In this document: positions 53,787-64,000 of the stretch, in pieces
How the letters are laid out: each line of letters begins with the position of its first letter
Numbering within the stretch: the stretch's first letter is position 1
Assembly: GCA_025618425.1 (NCBI GenBank)
Contig: CM046833.1
Location: 3,089,672-3,153,671, forward strand
Length of the DNA stretch: 64,000 nt
Source of the DNA: Heliocidaris tuberculata
Lineage: Eukaryota; Echinodermata; Echinoidea; Camarodonta; Echinometridae
Direction: 5' to 3'
The notes under the pieces: model-generated
The model's input: the letters and a program-made list of their open reading frames with translations, nothing else
The model's database searches: none
Told to the model about the DNA's origin: nothing
Translations under genes and position numbers: made by a program

Positions 53787-53931
53787 GCCCTCCTTGTCGG
53801 CATGTATGGGGTATATATGAACGACTGGTTGAGAGTGTTTCCCCGTGATCAGTTCTACATTCAACGACTTGAAGACTGGCAAGGACATTGCAACGAGCTC
53901 TTACCAAAGGTTCACAAATTTCTTGAACTTG
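53787..53931 (+). CDS. CHST15-like: CHST15-like exon f
   Basis: The acceptor CATATACAG ends at 53786 and the donor CTTG|GTAAGT is in phase 1. The phase 0 start agrees with exon e. It encodes ALLVGMYGVYMNDWL, then VFPRDQFYIQRLEDW and a helix ending KFLELG. These are the (V)GxYxxYxxxWLxxFxxxQFxxxRxED core and the F(L)xLG end of the catalytic domain shared by CHST15 and heparan sulfotransferases. It lies 24 kb downstream of exon e, but no residues appear to be missing between them relative to the family. Confidence 0.9.
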
Positions 53932-53940
53932 GTAAGTAAT

Positions 53941-54006
53941 ATTAATAATAGTAGTAATGATAAAAATAATAATTATACTAATAATACTGACGACGATAAT
54001 AAATGC

Positions 54007-54062
<56 letters not shown>

Positions 54063-54070
54063 TAATAATG

Positions 54071-54107
<37 letters not shown>

Positions 54108-54155
54108 TAATAATAATGATAATAATAATAATGATAATTATAATAATATCGTAAA
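53941..54155. repeat. (AAT)n microsatellite in last intron
   Basis: About 65 AAT units with some GAT interruptions, between exons f and g. It produces poly-Ile and poly-Asn frames that are not genes. Confidence 0.95.
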
Positions 54156-54289
54156 ACATCTTTGGTTCATTCGATTTTGTGTTCTCGTAATTAATTATTC
54201 CCAATAATAAATGATCATTGATGACTGTAAAGCTTTTCATGGCATCTATTTTTATTCTTTTCATTTCATTTATTTTCTCCATGATGTAG

Positions 54290-54474
54290 AGACAATGGCG
54301 GCCCCCCAAATCAAGGAGATTTGCAGTCAACCATCTTTGAACTCAAGAAAAAAATTGCATCAAAAGGTTGGAGATATGCTTAATGAAACTCGAGTCATAC
54401 TCAGAGAATTTTATGCTGAGTCAAATCAAGAACTGAGTCAGCTATTGGGAGATGATCGCTTTTTATGGAAATAA
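54290..54474 (+). CDS. CHST15-like: CHST15-like terminal exon g with stop
   Basis: The acceptor ATGATGTAG ends at 54289. Two leading bases finish a Glu codon, and the exon ends at TAA (54472-54474). It reads ETMAAPQIKEI, a linker, then LNETRVILREFYAESNQ and LSQLLGDDRFLWK. The LxxFY.. N..L..LL.D..F.WK ending is the typical C-terminus of CHST15-like enzymes, so the protein is complete here. The bases around the stop (TGGAAATAAGGACACAAGAG) resemble the unit of the minisatellite found further downstream. The 3' UTR is interrupted by a LINE fragment 40 bases later, so the polyadenylation site cannot be placed. Confidence 0.9.
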
Positions 54475-54512
54475 GGACACAAGAGATGAGAGCGGACATA
54501 AAGTCATTTATT
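54475..54512 (+). repeat. Minisatellite unit directly at the gene stop codon
   Basis: GGACACAAGAGATGAGAGCG, then GACATAAAG, matches the downstream unit at 55764-55788 and 56857-56885. With the preceding TGGAAATAA it resembles the unit start TTGAAATGA. The repeat breaks off where the LINE fragment begins. Confidence 0.75.
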
Positions 54513-55738
54513 ATGGTGACCAAATTTTAGAAGTTGTATTCAACTATACCTACTTAGGTATTGTTTTTAATTATAATGGTTCATTTAATCTTGCTATTAA
54601 GAGACTGTATGATTATTGGATGTAGAACAATGTTCGAAATCTTTAAAAAGGGCAGGACTATGTGTTTAGATATTGATACGCAACTTAAACTTTTTGATGC
54701 TATTGTAATTCAAGTTATACTTTATGGATGTGAAATTTGGGAGTTTTCGAACTTGAATCTTATAGAAAAACTGCATCTTAAGTTCTGCAAAATAATCTTA
54801 AAGGTAAAGAGATGCACTGGTTCAAATATGGTCTATGGAGAATTAGGCAGATTGCCTTTGTCTTGTATTGTAAAATCAAGGATTGTTACTTTGTGGAGCA
54901 AAATGGTTTTAAAAGACAATCCCAAATTGTCTACGATTGTATAAGCTTATGCTTGTTATGCATAAAGATGAATTAGTACAGTGTAACTGGATTCAGTTTA
55001 TTGAATCAACACTAAATAAATTAGGTTATGAATACATTTGGCTTAATCAATGTGATGGTTTAAATTTCTCGTGGCTGAAAAATGTAGTGACACAATCTCT
55101 GTCTGACCAAAGGAGACAAGAATGGAATTTCGATGTTAATAACTCTAGTAGTTGTATAAATTATAGATTATTTAAGGATGAATTGTGTTATGAAAAATAT
55201 TTGAATATTTTGTCCCCCAACCTGCGAATTACATTCACTAGATTCAGATGTAGAAACCTCAGCAAACTTCCTGTTGTTTCTTGAAGCTATATGAGTATAC
55301 TCCTGGATTAAAGAAAGTGTGAAAATATGAAAAGAATGCTATAGGTGACGAGTTTCACTATATAATAGAATGTGAATATTATAAAGAAAAAAAAAATGTT
55401 GATCAAAAAGTATTATTATCAAAATCCATTCACTCTCAAATTTAAATTGCTGCTCCAAGCAAGGGGTAAGGAAATGATTAGTTTGTGTAAACTCATACTT
55501 TTTATAACACAGACTATGTAAATCCCTCTTCCCATGTTTATATTGTTTTATTCTGTTTTTTTTTCTATCTTTTTTTCTTCTTCATATTTTATCAATTTTG
55601 CTGTTGTTGTTATTAACTTGAGTATTTTGATGTTGCAATATGTTATGCTGTCTGCATATATTGTGTAATTACTGATGAGTTCATGTACCTTTGTTTTTTG
55701 AAGGTTTTGAATAAAATAAACTTGAAACTTGAAACTTG
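54513..55738 (+). pseudogene. LINE fragment: RT C-terminal half and 3' end
   Basis: The reading runs IYYGDQILEVVFNYTYLG, a stop region at about 54610-54650, LDIDTQLKLFDAIVIQVILY, GCEIWEFSNLNLIEKLH, CKIILKVKR, MVYGELGRLPL, then in a second frame from 54937 NWIQFIESTLNKLGYEYIW and SWLKNVVTQSLSDQRRQEW, and later FHYIIECEYY. This is the post-RT tail of a non-LTR retrotransposon, exact clade uncertain. The 3' end is AATAAACTTGAAACTTGAAA, a short repeat tail. It is 5' truncated and frameshifted. It is inserted inside the minisatellite, which resumes at 55739. Confidence 0.75.
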
Positions 55739-55850
55739 ACTGTTGAAATGAGAAGACAAGAGGGGACAAGAGATGAGAGTGGACATAAAGACTGTTGAAA
55801 TGAGAAGACAAGAGGGACAAGAGATGAGTGCGGACATAAAGACTGTTGAA
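55739..55850 (+). repeat. Minisatellite, second block
   Basis: Two units of about 55 bases (TGTTGAAATGAGAAGACAAG, GGGACAAGAGATGAG, GGACATAAAGAC). The hAT element follows directly. Confidence 0.9.
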
Positions 55851-56834
55851 CAGTGGCGGCACCAAGGGGGGGGGGGGGGGCATGGGGGGGCATTTGCCCC
55901 CCAGTCAGAAGCTTTGCCCCCCCCAGTTGCCCCCCCCCCCAATAATTTTCGGAGTGAAAAAAAATAAAAGGGTGGAAAATGAAAAAGAAAAGAAAAGGAA
56001 AGAAAAAAGTGAAAAAGGAATGGAGAAAAGAAGGAAAAAGAAAGAAAATGGAAACTTGGAAAGCAGTGGCGGCATCAAGGTGGGGGGGGGGGGCATGGGG
56101 CAAATTTGTTCGCTCAGCTCGTGTAAATATCCTCATATTTGGGTAGTTTTATAGTCGAATAATTTCTGTACATTTCCACTATAATAGTGTCAAAATTTTT
56201 GCTCGCTCGCTTCGCTCGCTCGCAATACAGGCCTATAACTCCCACCACATAATCAGGCCGCGAGATGATCAAATGTCCTCATATTGGGGTAGTTTTATAG
56301 CCAAATAATCATTTCTGTACATTTTCACCACAAAAAGTTTCAAAATTTTTGCCCGTTCGCAATGTATAACTACCACCTTATTATCGGGCAGCAAGATACT
56401 CAAATGTCCTCATATCTGGGTAGTTTCATAGCCGAATATAATTTCTGTACATTTTCACGACAAAAAGTGTTCGCAATAAATAACTAACACCTCATAATTG
56501 GGCAGCAAGATGCTCAAATGTCCTCATGCATATTGGGGTAGTTTTATAGCCGAATATGTAATTTCTGTACATTTTTACTACAAAAAATGTCAAAATTTTT
56601 GCTCGCTCGCTTCGCTCGCTCGCAGTATATAACTAACACCTCTTTATAATCGGGCAGTTCAGCTAGATGCTCAAAATGTCCTCATATCTGGGTAGGTTTG
56701 TAGCCGAATATTCTGTACATGTTCACTACAAAAAGTGTCAAATTTTTTTTTGTCCGCCCTTGCCCCCCAACATTTTCTTTTGCCCCCCCATTTGCCCCCC
56801 CCCCCCCACTTTAAAAATCCTGGTGCCGCCACTG
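55851..56834. mobile_element. 984-bp hAT-type poly-G element
   Basis: The ends CAGTGGCGGCACCAAGGGGG and (inverted) CAGTGGCGGCACCAGGATTT are flanked by a perfect 8-base repeat, CTGTTGAA (55843-55850 and 56835-56842). A second left end (CAGTGGCGGCATCAAGGTGG) occurs inside at about 56066, suggesting a copy nested in or fused to the first. Repeats of about 120-180 bp with TCCTCATAT.GGGTAG..T and TGCTCGCTCGCTTCGCTCGC fill the right half. No transposase. Confidence 0.9.
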
Positions 56835-56842
56835 CTGTTGAA

Positions 56843-56950
56843 ATGTGAAGACAAGAGGGACAAGAGATGAGAGCGGACATAAAGACTGTTGAAATGAGAA
56901 GACAAGAGGGGACAAGAGATGAGAGCGGACATAAAGACTGTTGAAATGTG
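56843..56950 (+). repeat. Minisatellite, third block
   Basis: Two more units (AAATGTGAAGACAAGAGGGA and AAATGAGAAGACAAGAGGGG), continuing the array cut by the hAT element. Confidence 0.9.
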
Positions 56951-57696
56951 CACTACTCGTGAATAAATATTAGTTGAATAACCAAAAAGTTTTATCCACA
57001 ACTGGAAAATTCACAACTTTATCATTAGCGTTGCTGTTGTCAGTCATTTTTGTGGATGTGGCGGGGGATGACAGTGGAGAAGCTCAAGCATTTTGAATGA
57101 ATGATGTCAGGCCAAATTAGGCAAAAAGTGAGTCCAAAATTTGCCAACTAGCCCCCCCCCCCCTCCCTCCTTTGCTGAACTGTGACAGTTTATAATACTT
57201 GGGGCATTGCCACTCCTCCTCTTGATTGAGACGCGCCCGGGGGGGGGGGGGGAGCAAAAATATGGACGAAAAATCGAGGAATAGTATATATGCTTATATA
57301 CTTAATTTGATACTTGCCGACCTAATGTCTATTGCAGATATACGTGTGTGTTTTTCTTCATAATTCTGGGGCTGGGACGGCTATTTATAAATATATTTCA
57401 ATTTATTTTGTCAAACGTGCATATGATATTTACTCTGCTCACACAAAACGTAATGTCCTTAAAGATAAAGTTTTGAGACACGCTGTCTTCTTTCTTTCAT
57501 TACTCGTGAATGAAGGGTTTGTCAGTCTGATATTGCTATCTCAAATTTAACTGATTTTTATATAAAGCACATGGAGATGAAATTTCTACAATATTTCTGT
57601 AGATGAAAGACCCTAGTGTAGTATCATCACCTGATTCACCTCCGAGTATTTCTTTCTACTTTCTCTTCTTTTCTCTTTCTCTTTCTCTCTCTCTCT

Positions 57697-57735
<39 letters not shown>

Positions 57736-58119
57736 TCTTCGAAGTACAGGGGGTGACTGTAGGTTTGGGTTAGGTTGAGTTAAGGATTTATCGATTATTT
57801 CTCATTAATTGGTATCTTTATTGAAATAGCATGGGAGTAAAATCTGAACCTATCAGTTTTCAGAAAATGGTTTTAACAATTTGACAGTTGATTGTAATAT
57901 GTAATTATGTATGCATTATCTTACTTCTTCTCTCTTTATGTTTGCATTATACAGTCCAGTGTTTCATACACAACGTACTAGTATAGGTGCAATAATTTTT
58001 GTTTATTCCAAAGCAATTAGGCAGATTATAGAAGATGCAACATTTAATGTAACATTCAAATCATTATTACCAATTAAATAATTCAAACAGTGCAATTTCT
58101 ACGGATAAACCAGAAGATT
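56951..58119. other. Intergenic sequence, two poly-G/C runs and a (TC)n tract
   Basis: C-run at 57152-57163, G-run at 57240-57252, (TC)n at about 57656-57733. No convincing gene. A 72-codon open frame at 57332 has no recognisable feature. Confidence 0.5.
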
Positions 58120-58640
58120 GTCTGAGTTGAAAGCTTAAAAAGAATCTTGTTATCCTAATTCAATAAGTTTTTGAATAACCTATTACCCGACTTTCTCTCT
58201 ACACAACTTACTGTGAAAGTATCATTATAGTCTCAGAAACTCATTATTTATTATCCAATTATGCTCAAGTCAAACACAAACTTTTGTAAAAATAGCTCAA
58301 TTTATCTAGGTGCCCAACTAGTCAATAATCTCCCAGAAAATGTCAAGAATGAGAGCAGTTTTCCACAATATGTTTAAAAAAAATATAGGAGCCATCTCTA
58401 AGCTTGAATTGTAGTACATGTATTTGTTTTTCTTCCTATTATATCTGATTTATCTTTATTTTCGTTTTTGTTTGACTTATGTAAAGTCGTTTTGATGAAT
58501 AATTTGTTTGTATTTATGTTTGTATTAATTTTATGTATGATATATGTTTATAACGACGGACTTCCTGAAAAACAGCCTAACGGCTGATAGCGAGTTTTTT
58601 TTTTATCCGTGCTTATATAAAACAAACAAACAAACTTTAA
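58120..58640 (+). pseudogene. LINE 3'-end fragment
   Basis: A decayed frame reads LPDFLSTQL.VKVSL, IIYYPIMLKSNTNFCKNSSI, YLGAQLVNNLPENVKNESSF and PQYV.KKYRSHL, the usual last residues of CR1/L2-like LINE polyproteins. It is followed by CTTCCTGAAAAACAGCCTAA, CGGCTGATAGCGAG and AAACAAACAAAC, a typical LINE 3' terminus. Contains stops. Confidence 0.6.
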
Positions 58641-59081
58641 ATAACGACAAGACAATAATAATCTAAGGAAAGTCATATTTATATATATTTATTTTTATCT
58701 GAACTGCATTAAAAAAGAAAAGAAATATGTGACCTGTGCTGTATACCCAAGCAATTTTGATTTTTTGATTTTGTTCTTGTATTCTACATGAGACTGTGCT
58801 TTTGTTCTATTTATACGTCGTTGCTTGCTGTTATGTACATTATAATGAAATATTTTTTTATTTATTTATCGTCTGTTGAGAACCAGAGGGGTGCTAACTC
58901 TGTGTTAAAGAATATGAGGTAACGCCCTTCTAGCTCTCAACATACGTTATCTCTTAATTTCATGCTCTTATCTGTAAATGTTAGTTCAGGATAAATTATG
59001 TTGATGTATTATTATATGCTTTTTACAAATGTGAGACTGTAAAACGATTGTTATGCCTGTTCAGTTGTGCATGACAATAAA
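58641..59081. repeat. Probable second LINE/SINE 3'-tail fragment
   Basis: GTTGAGAACCAGAGGGGTGC and CTCTGTGTTAAAG..TATGAGGTAACGCCC, ending TGTTATGCCTGTTCAGTTG, ATGACAATAAA. The ACAATAAA repeats after the hAT insertion as ACAATAAATAAATTCAATTC, a LINE-like tail. No coding sequence. Confidence 0.35.
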
Positions 59082-59347
59082 CAGGGGCGGCGCCAGGGTA
59101 TTTAAATAGGGGGGGGGGGGCAAAATGACGCGTATAGCAACGTCGCACGTCGAGGGTCTTGAAATAACAAATAGGACTATATAACAGTTATGTCATAATT
59201 GCATGGCCTAGCCTTCTGTTCTTCATTTCCCCTTCTCTTTCTCCCTTTTCCCCCTTCTTCCTCTTTTTTTTTTTTTTTTTTTTTTTTGCTCGCTTGAAAA
59301 ATGATAGGGGGAGGTCGCCCCACTGCCCCCCTGTAGCGCCGCCCCTG
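59082..59347. mobile_element. 266-bp hAT-type poly-G MITE
   Basis: The ends CAGGGGCGGCGCCAGG and (inverted) CAGGGGCGGCGCTACAGG are flanked by a perfect 8-base repeat, ACAATAAA (59074-59081 and 59348-59355). A G-run lies near the left end and a T-run at 59264-59287. No ORF of interest. Confidence 0.92.
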
Positions 59348-59355
59348 ACAATAAA

Positions 59356-61335
59356 TAAATTCAATTCAATTCCATTCAATTCAATTTCATTTGATGTCTT
59401 ATAATTCTACAATTCTCATCTGTAATACTACTGACAATTCGTAGAGTTATACAATCGATATGGAATTTTGAGATCTGGCAATACTATGTTTTTTCTAGAT
59501 TTAAATGATTCTATTAAACAATTAGCTTGATCAGACATCAATACCAATTTCATTTCAAATTTAATACAATATTGCAAAGTATGAGAATTAAACATCCCTT
59601 TTTCAGAACTTATATAGATGTATGATTTTGTAACTGAACTCCATTATCAACAACACAATCAATCGAATATCATAACTTTAAACCACACACGGGACTTCTA
59701 TGAACAACTCTTCAAAGTTCGTTTAATTCACCGGACTTGGAGACTGCCCAATATTAATTTGTTCATAAATCTCGCAGGCAGCAACATTCGTGGCCCCAGT
59801 TGGTGAGAAACTTGCTTCGAGGGATTCTGCGTGCGGTATAGATTCGGGTGTTATTATTTTTTTTTTTTCACGAGGCGGTTCATAGTGGAGAATTACATTA
59901 TCTATCATTGTCTATTGTTATATTTTAGGTAGGCGCCATTTTATTTAGATGTTCACATGCACATTTGGGGGTTATAATTTATTATGCCTTATATCACTTT
60001 TTATATACCTACTTGATTTATATATGATTTCATGTAGATAAAACAAAAAGACTCGATTCAAAGCTTTGTGTGTACATTTTCGTAGATAAAAATATGCATC
60101 CGATACTCACAGTATCCGTGACAGCTCATTTTATGATTTATATGATCTTGTTTTTTTTTAAATACTAGGGGCTGTGCTTATAACCTTATAACACGGAGGT
60201 AAAAGTGATTAAAGGACAGATTAGGTTGATATATTTTAACTTTATACTATTTTGAGTGTATTTTTTGGTTGAATTCTTCAATTTTTTGCGGGTAGAATCT
60301 CTACATTATGTTGTCATAGAAAGCATGGCAGTTTGGCCAGTCCTATACACTTATTCTCTATGGCCTATAAGTGGGCTTCTTTTTCCATTGAAGTATAGTC
60401 CACCTTCATGTTGGCCGGTGTATAATGCTGCAGTAACCAGTCACTTACCACCTACCAGTCAGAAGTAATGACATATTATATAACAGTAAGATATCTTTCT
60501 GTCAGTCAAAATCTCAGATTTATACATTTATCATGTTTATTTTATACTTCAAATTTCCACTTTGCTTCGAACATGTATATAGTTTTATGACCGGTGAATT
60601 TATTACCCTCTGAGAAATCCCAAATTATACCCGCTTATTGTCATCCTATAGGGCGGTCACTGATCTCTACTTATAGGTAGTGGGGGCGGCTGGCAAGGAA
60701 TGTTTTCAGATATTTAAAAAGAGTTTTGCGCCCTATTGCCCCAATATAGGTCAACGTAATATGATTTAAACATGGCCACTCAACACTATCGCTGGAAATG
60801 AAAATATTTAAAGCACAAAGAGGATTTTCATATATTTTTATGTCTGTTTGTTTTGTTTTGTTTTTTGCCTGCTCGAAAACACCATCAATATTTTTATTTC
60901 AGCAGCTAGCTAGCTAGCGCGCGCTATTAATTCCAGCGCGATAGCTAGCTCGATCCGGCCGTATACGCGTACTGATCAGGAAGAATGATCACCTTTTCTG
61001 AAGTCTTGAAGCCGTGATTTGAACGTCGGATTGCCTTGAAATATATTAGAAATTGTTATTCAAGAGAAATGTAAGACACTTAATTTTGCATTATTTTGAA
61101 ATAGTAAACTACTCCCAAGATCATTTCGTGATTCATGAATGAAAACCATGATATGAGCTTCAGAAGTTCAGTGAGTTCTGACAGTGTGCGCCGCAGTTCG
61201 TGCATGAAAAGTAACGTTGGGTAAGTCACAAAGAGAGTTCCGCCGCCGTAGCCTAGGCGCGCGAGTGGTTGCATGCGGCCCTCTACTGTATGTGGGGGGT
61301 TATTTCTGTTACCCAAAATAAATATTCCAACTCTT
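59356..61335. other. Intergenic sequence, nothing recognised
   Basis: AT-rich with a GC patch at 60905-60975 (AGCTAGCTAGCTAGCGCGCG). Open frames at 59618 and 60256 lack family features. Confidence 0.45.
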
Positions 61336-63215
61336 CAGCTCTGGAAATATGCAAACAGGAAAATTAAAAGCAGATCTGGAATAAGTGATTTAGTTAACGC
61401 TGAAGGAAATCTTACTAGTTCTGACAGTGAAAAGGTAAAATTACTAAATGACTTCTTTAGTCTTTACCGGTGTTTTTGTGAATGAGGATTTGTGCAATGA
61501 ATATACCTGAGTCCTGACATTAATTGGCAGTACTCTGGTCCTGCGTTAACAAGTTTAGCTGTTACTGAAGGAAAGGTGGAGAAGAAATTGCTTAATCTTA
61601 AAGCAAGCAAATCACCAGGCCCAGATGGAATACATCCAAGATTGTTGAAGGAAACTGCACGATCTATCTCAGTTCCACTACAAATCATCTTTGAGAAGTC
61701 CTTAAACGAAGGCATTCTTTCACGAGACTGGAAAGTGGCCAACATTACTCCTTTATACAAAAAGGGAAACAAAAAGAACGTTGAGAATTACCGGCCAATA
61801 AGTTTAACTTCGGTGGTTGGTAAGTTGATTGAAAGCTTAGTTCGAGATGCAGTGATGCAACATCTGTTAGGACATAACCTACTATCAGATTGTCAGCATG
61901 GATTTACCCCGAACCGGTCCTGCATGACTCAACTTCTTTGTGCAATGGAGGAAATCACATACAAACTTGATGCTGGAATCCCCATTGATATATTGTATTT
62001 AGATTTCTGCAAAGCATTTGACTCAGTTCCCCATGAAAGACTTCTGAAGAAATTAACATCATATGGTATTACGGGAAAACTTCATGCTTGGATTAAAGCT
62101 TTTGCAACCGGTAGGGAGCAGCGAGTTGTTGTCAATGGTGAAAGTTCAGATTGGAGTCAAGTAAATAGTGGAATTCTGCAAGGGAGTGTATTAGGCCCCA
62201 TTCTCTTTGTTATCTTCATAAACGATTTACCTAACATAATGCATAACTCTGTCTTCATTTTTGCCGATGATACCAAAATTGTTGGTGATGTCAGTTCTGC
62301 TGTTAAACAGGAGTCTCTTCAAGCTGATCTTACTCGTGCTGTGGAATGGAGTAAAACTTGGCAACTCAAGTTCAACACTAGCAAATGCAAAATTCTACAC
62401 ATTGGAAGAAATAATCCAAGGGGTAATTACATTATGAATGGTAATGAACTGGAAGCAAGTAAACAGGAAAAGGATCTTGGTGTTATAATGGACGAAGAGC
62501 TAAATTTCCATCAACATGTTTCAGCAGCTATTCAAAAGGCAAACCAAATACTTGGAATCATACACAAGACTTTTTCACAAATAACTTGTGAAATTTTACC
62601 CATTTTGTTTGTTACTCTGGTTCGACCTCATTTAGAGTACGGGAATATTTTATGGCATTTAAGATTTAAACTGGATGCAGATAAAGTGGAAAAGGTGCAG
62701 AGGAGAGCTACTCGCATGATTCCTGGTCTCCAGAACTTATCATATGAACAACGTCTAGAAAGACTTAATCTACATTCATTATTCTACAGAAGACGAAGAG
62801 GGGATATGATTACGGTTTATAAATTGCTTAATGGAAAGTTGGGGATTTCTGGTGGCATATTCTTTGCACCCGCCATTCATTCATCAACGAGGGGACATAC
62901 ATTGTAAGTTCAAACTTTTCACTAAACGCTCTCGATTGGAAGTCAGAAGTAAATTTTTTAGCCAGAGGGTAGTATCAGACTGGAACAGGTTGCCTACCAA
63001 TGTCGTCGAAGCAAAAACTGTGGAAAACTTTAAGAAGTTATTGGACAAGCACTGGTGGGGGGAGAGATTTAAAACTTCCGTTCCTCAGCGCATGTACAGC
63101 CATACTATTTAAGTTCAGTAGTTCCATTCAATTGTATAAACTTCAAAGTGGAGACCGGAAATCTACAGGAGAAATCCTTTATTCCGTACCTGATGTGATG
63201 TGATGTGATGTGATG
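61336..63215 (+). mobile_element. 5'-truncated CR1/L2-like LINE
   Basis: It starts with LWKYANRKIKSRSGISDLVN (the region between endonuclease and RT), continues through a complete RT and C-terminal tail, and ends in a (TGATG)n tail at 63191-63219. Frame breaks are at about 61455, 61508 and 62905. The endonuclease domain is lost, as is common for 5'-truncated retrotransposed copies. Confidence 0.8.
61576..62907 (+). CDS. Reverse transcriptase of CR1/L2-like LINE (partial ORF)
   Basis: 443 codons. [19 protein letters not shown] and [20 protein letters not shown] (RT motifs 1-2), [35 protein letters not shown] (motif A, about residue 145), [20 protein letters not shown] (motif B), IFADDTKIV (FADD at about 228-231), [46 protein letters not shown] and the tail [15 protein letters not shown]. 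All RT active-site residues are present. The tail ([40 protein letters not shown]) continues in another frame from 62898 to about 63112. Because the endonuclease is missing and the frame is broken, it is not a working element. Confidence 0.88.
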   Translation: MEKKLLNLKASKSPGPDGIHPRLLKETARSISVPLQIIFEKSLNEGILSRDWKVANITPLYKKGNKKNVENYRPISLTSVVGKLIESLVRDAVMQHLLGHNLLSDCQHGFTPNRSCMTQLLCAMEEITYKLDAGIPIDILYLDFCKAFDSVPHERLLKKLTSYGITGKLHAWIKAFATGREQRVVVNGESSDWSQVNSGILQGSVLGPILFVIFINDLPNIMHNSVFIFADDTKIVGDVSSAVKQESLQADLTRAVEWSKTWQLKFNTSKCKILHIGRNNPRGNYIMNGNELEASKQEKDLGVIMDEELNFHQHVSAAIQKANQILGIIHKTFSQITCEILPILFVTLVRPHLEYGNILWHLRFKLDADKVEKVQRRATRMIPGLQNLSYEQRLERLNLHSLFYRRRRGDMITVYKLLNGKLGISGGIFFAPAIHSSTRGHTL

Positions 63216-64000
63216 TGTAAAGATTAATTGTATGTTATCAATTGTATTCCATAGATTCAGTGTGTTAAAAATTTCCTCAAAATTTGAACAATAGTCAGAA
63301 AAATAATCTAGAGGTCTAGACCTAAGTTTAATAAATTTCTTTCTTTAAAGTTTAAATTTAATTCTCAAAAACTCCATTGCCATGCGGCATGCCAATTGGA
63401 ATTTGGATGATGGCCATGGCATTGTAGGGCTTTTACTAAACAGTCGGGTCCTGGCCGGCGCGGTGCAGCTCGCTGGGTAGAAATTTTCCAACATTATTCT
63501 TCTTTTGTTATGTTAAATGGCAATCATACCGTAGCGTATTTGACCATGTTGACTATTGTCGCCATTAAATTGTATGGTGTCTTCAAGGGGACAAATTGAA
63601 AAAGTGTCATCTGAGTATGATTTTTGCCGTTTTCAGGCTAAAAACGAAAAATAAGGGAAGAAAGAAAACAATAGACAGTAGAGGCTCACGGCCAATAACG
63701 GAGCCTGTTTCCTATTTGGGAGACTGTCTCTAAATTTTGTCAGAGACTTTTGTCAACATTTTTGGGTAGCCTATTTGGGAGACAGTCTCCCATTTAATTA
63801 GAAGACCAATTTTCTTTGTTTACATTTGCGGCAAAGGGATTACCTCGGCTCAAAATGAAAATGTGATAAGCAGACTCCTTATAAAAAATTACCACTTTTG
63901 ACCATCTACTCTAAAAATCCACCATCTACTTTTGTTTTCATAACATTTTTTTTATGATCCACACACAAAGCAAATGGGCTTCTGACCTCAATGAGGCAAA
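63216..64000. other. Intergenic sequence with a small inverted repeat
   Basis: GGGAGACTGTCTC (63718) and GGGAGACAGTCTCCC (63777) form an inverted pair around TATTTGGGAGAC, perhaps one end of a MITE. No gene seen. Confidence 0.35.

Larger units (their letters stand above)
2895..54474 (+). other. CHST15-like: Gene span: CHST15-like carbohydrate sulfotransferase, 3' seven exons
   Basis: Seven exons with AG/GT borders join in phase (0, 1, 1, 2, 0, 1 at successive junctions) and end in TAA. The joined product is about 370 residues. It has the family order: stem piece, PCW and LRCLPYFYLIG start of the catalytic domain, 5'-phosphosulfate loop GFAKSGST, GDGTPSFVWDN, 3'-phosphate motif FREPATRLYSHY, the MYGVYMNDWL and FYIQRLEDW segments, and a terminal FLWK. 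Vertebrate CHST15 is a type II Golgi protein of about 560 residues that 6-sulfates GalNAc-4-sulfate in chondroitin/dermatan chains. About 190 N-terminal residues, including the membrane anchor, are therefore missing and should be encoded upstream of position 1. Substrate is inferred from family only; echinoderm genomes may hold several such paralogues. The introns (2.9, 0.7, 16.3, 6.1, 24.1 and 0.36 kb) hold nearly all the mobile elements described here. Confidence 0.85.

Noticed and set aside
53731..54330. 199-codon open frame on - with a long poly-Ile stretch
   Set aside because: It is the translation of the (AAT)n microsatellite across exon f and the last intron on the wrong strand.
57332..57550. 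72-codon open frame after an AG-like acceptor
   Set aside because: No homologous feature and no stop-free partner exon; probably chance in AT-rich DNA.
59618..59806. 62-codon open frame
   Set aside because: No motif recognised and no supporting splice sites or neighbours.

Overview
The window looks like nuclear DNA of a marine invertebrate deuterostome, most probably an echinoderm such as a sea urchin, sea star or sea cucumber. The reasons are: one vertebrate-type Golgi sulfotransferase gene split by very large introns; a dense mix of Penelope-like, L1/Tx1-like and CR1/L2-like retrotransposons with Tc1/mariner-, TTAA- and hAT-type DNA elements; and many short elements with poly-G or poly-C ends. 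The species assignment is inference, because no sequence search was possible.

Host gene. Seven exons on the + strand (2895-3054, 5953-6175, 6902-6994, 23344-23497, 29552-29702, 53787-53931, 54290-54474) join in perfect reading phase. They encode about 370 residues of a carbohydrate sulfotransferase of the CHST15 (GalNAc4S-6ST) type, with both PAPS-binding motifs and a natural stop. The N-terminal exons (cytosolic tail, membrane anchor and most of the stem) lie upstream of the window. The gene spans at least 51.6 kb, mostly because introns of about 16 kb and 24 kb are filled with transposons.

Layout. 0-5 kb: decayed Penelope-like element (+), a palindromic MITE, first visible exon, a 1.26 kb ATAATTATACCAC minisatellite and a LINE 3' fragment. 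6-23 kb: two exons, then MITEs, an about 148-bp tandem repeat carrying nuclear-receptor DR1 motifs, an apparently intact Tc1-type transposon (11984-13371) and nested TTAA and TA elements. 23-29 kb: exon with a duplicated splice donor, a tRNA-headed inverted-repeat cluster, and a Penelope-like element on the - strand (about 24.6-28.7 kb). That element carries a well-formed hammerhead-ribozyme motif and is split by a 912-bp TA-type MITE whose removal restores the reading frame. 29.5-38 kb: exon, AACGTTT-rich element, and hAT-like poly-G elements. 38.0-50.4 kb: an L1-type ORF1, 7.4 kb of diverged tandem repeats and an uninterrupted 1271-codon endonuclease/reverse-transcriptase ORF with a poly(A) tail, possibly one oversized LINE. 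53.8-54.5 kb: last two exons. 54.5-64 kb: a minisatellite related to the gene's own 3' end, broken by a LINE fragment and a 984-bp hAT element, followed by further LINE remnants.

The gene and the transposons show no functional cooperation. The transposons mainly enlarge introns and reshape the 3' flank. The observations most worth a second look are the 38.0-50.4 kb LINE with its long repeat-filled spacer, the hammerhead motif at the Penelope 3' end, and the duplicated in-frame splice donor.
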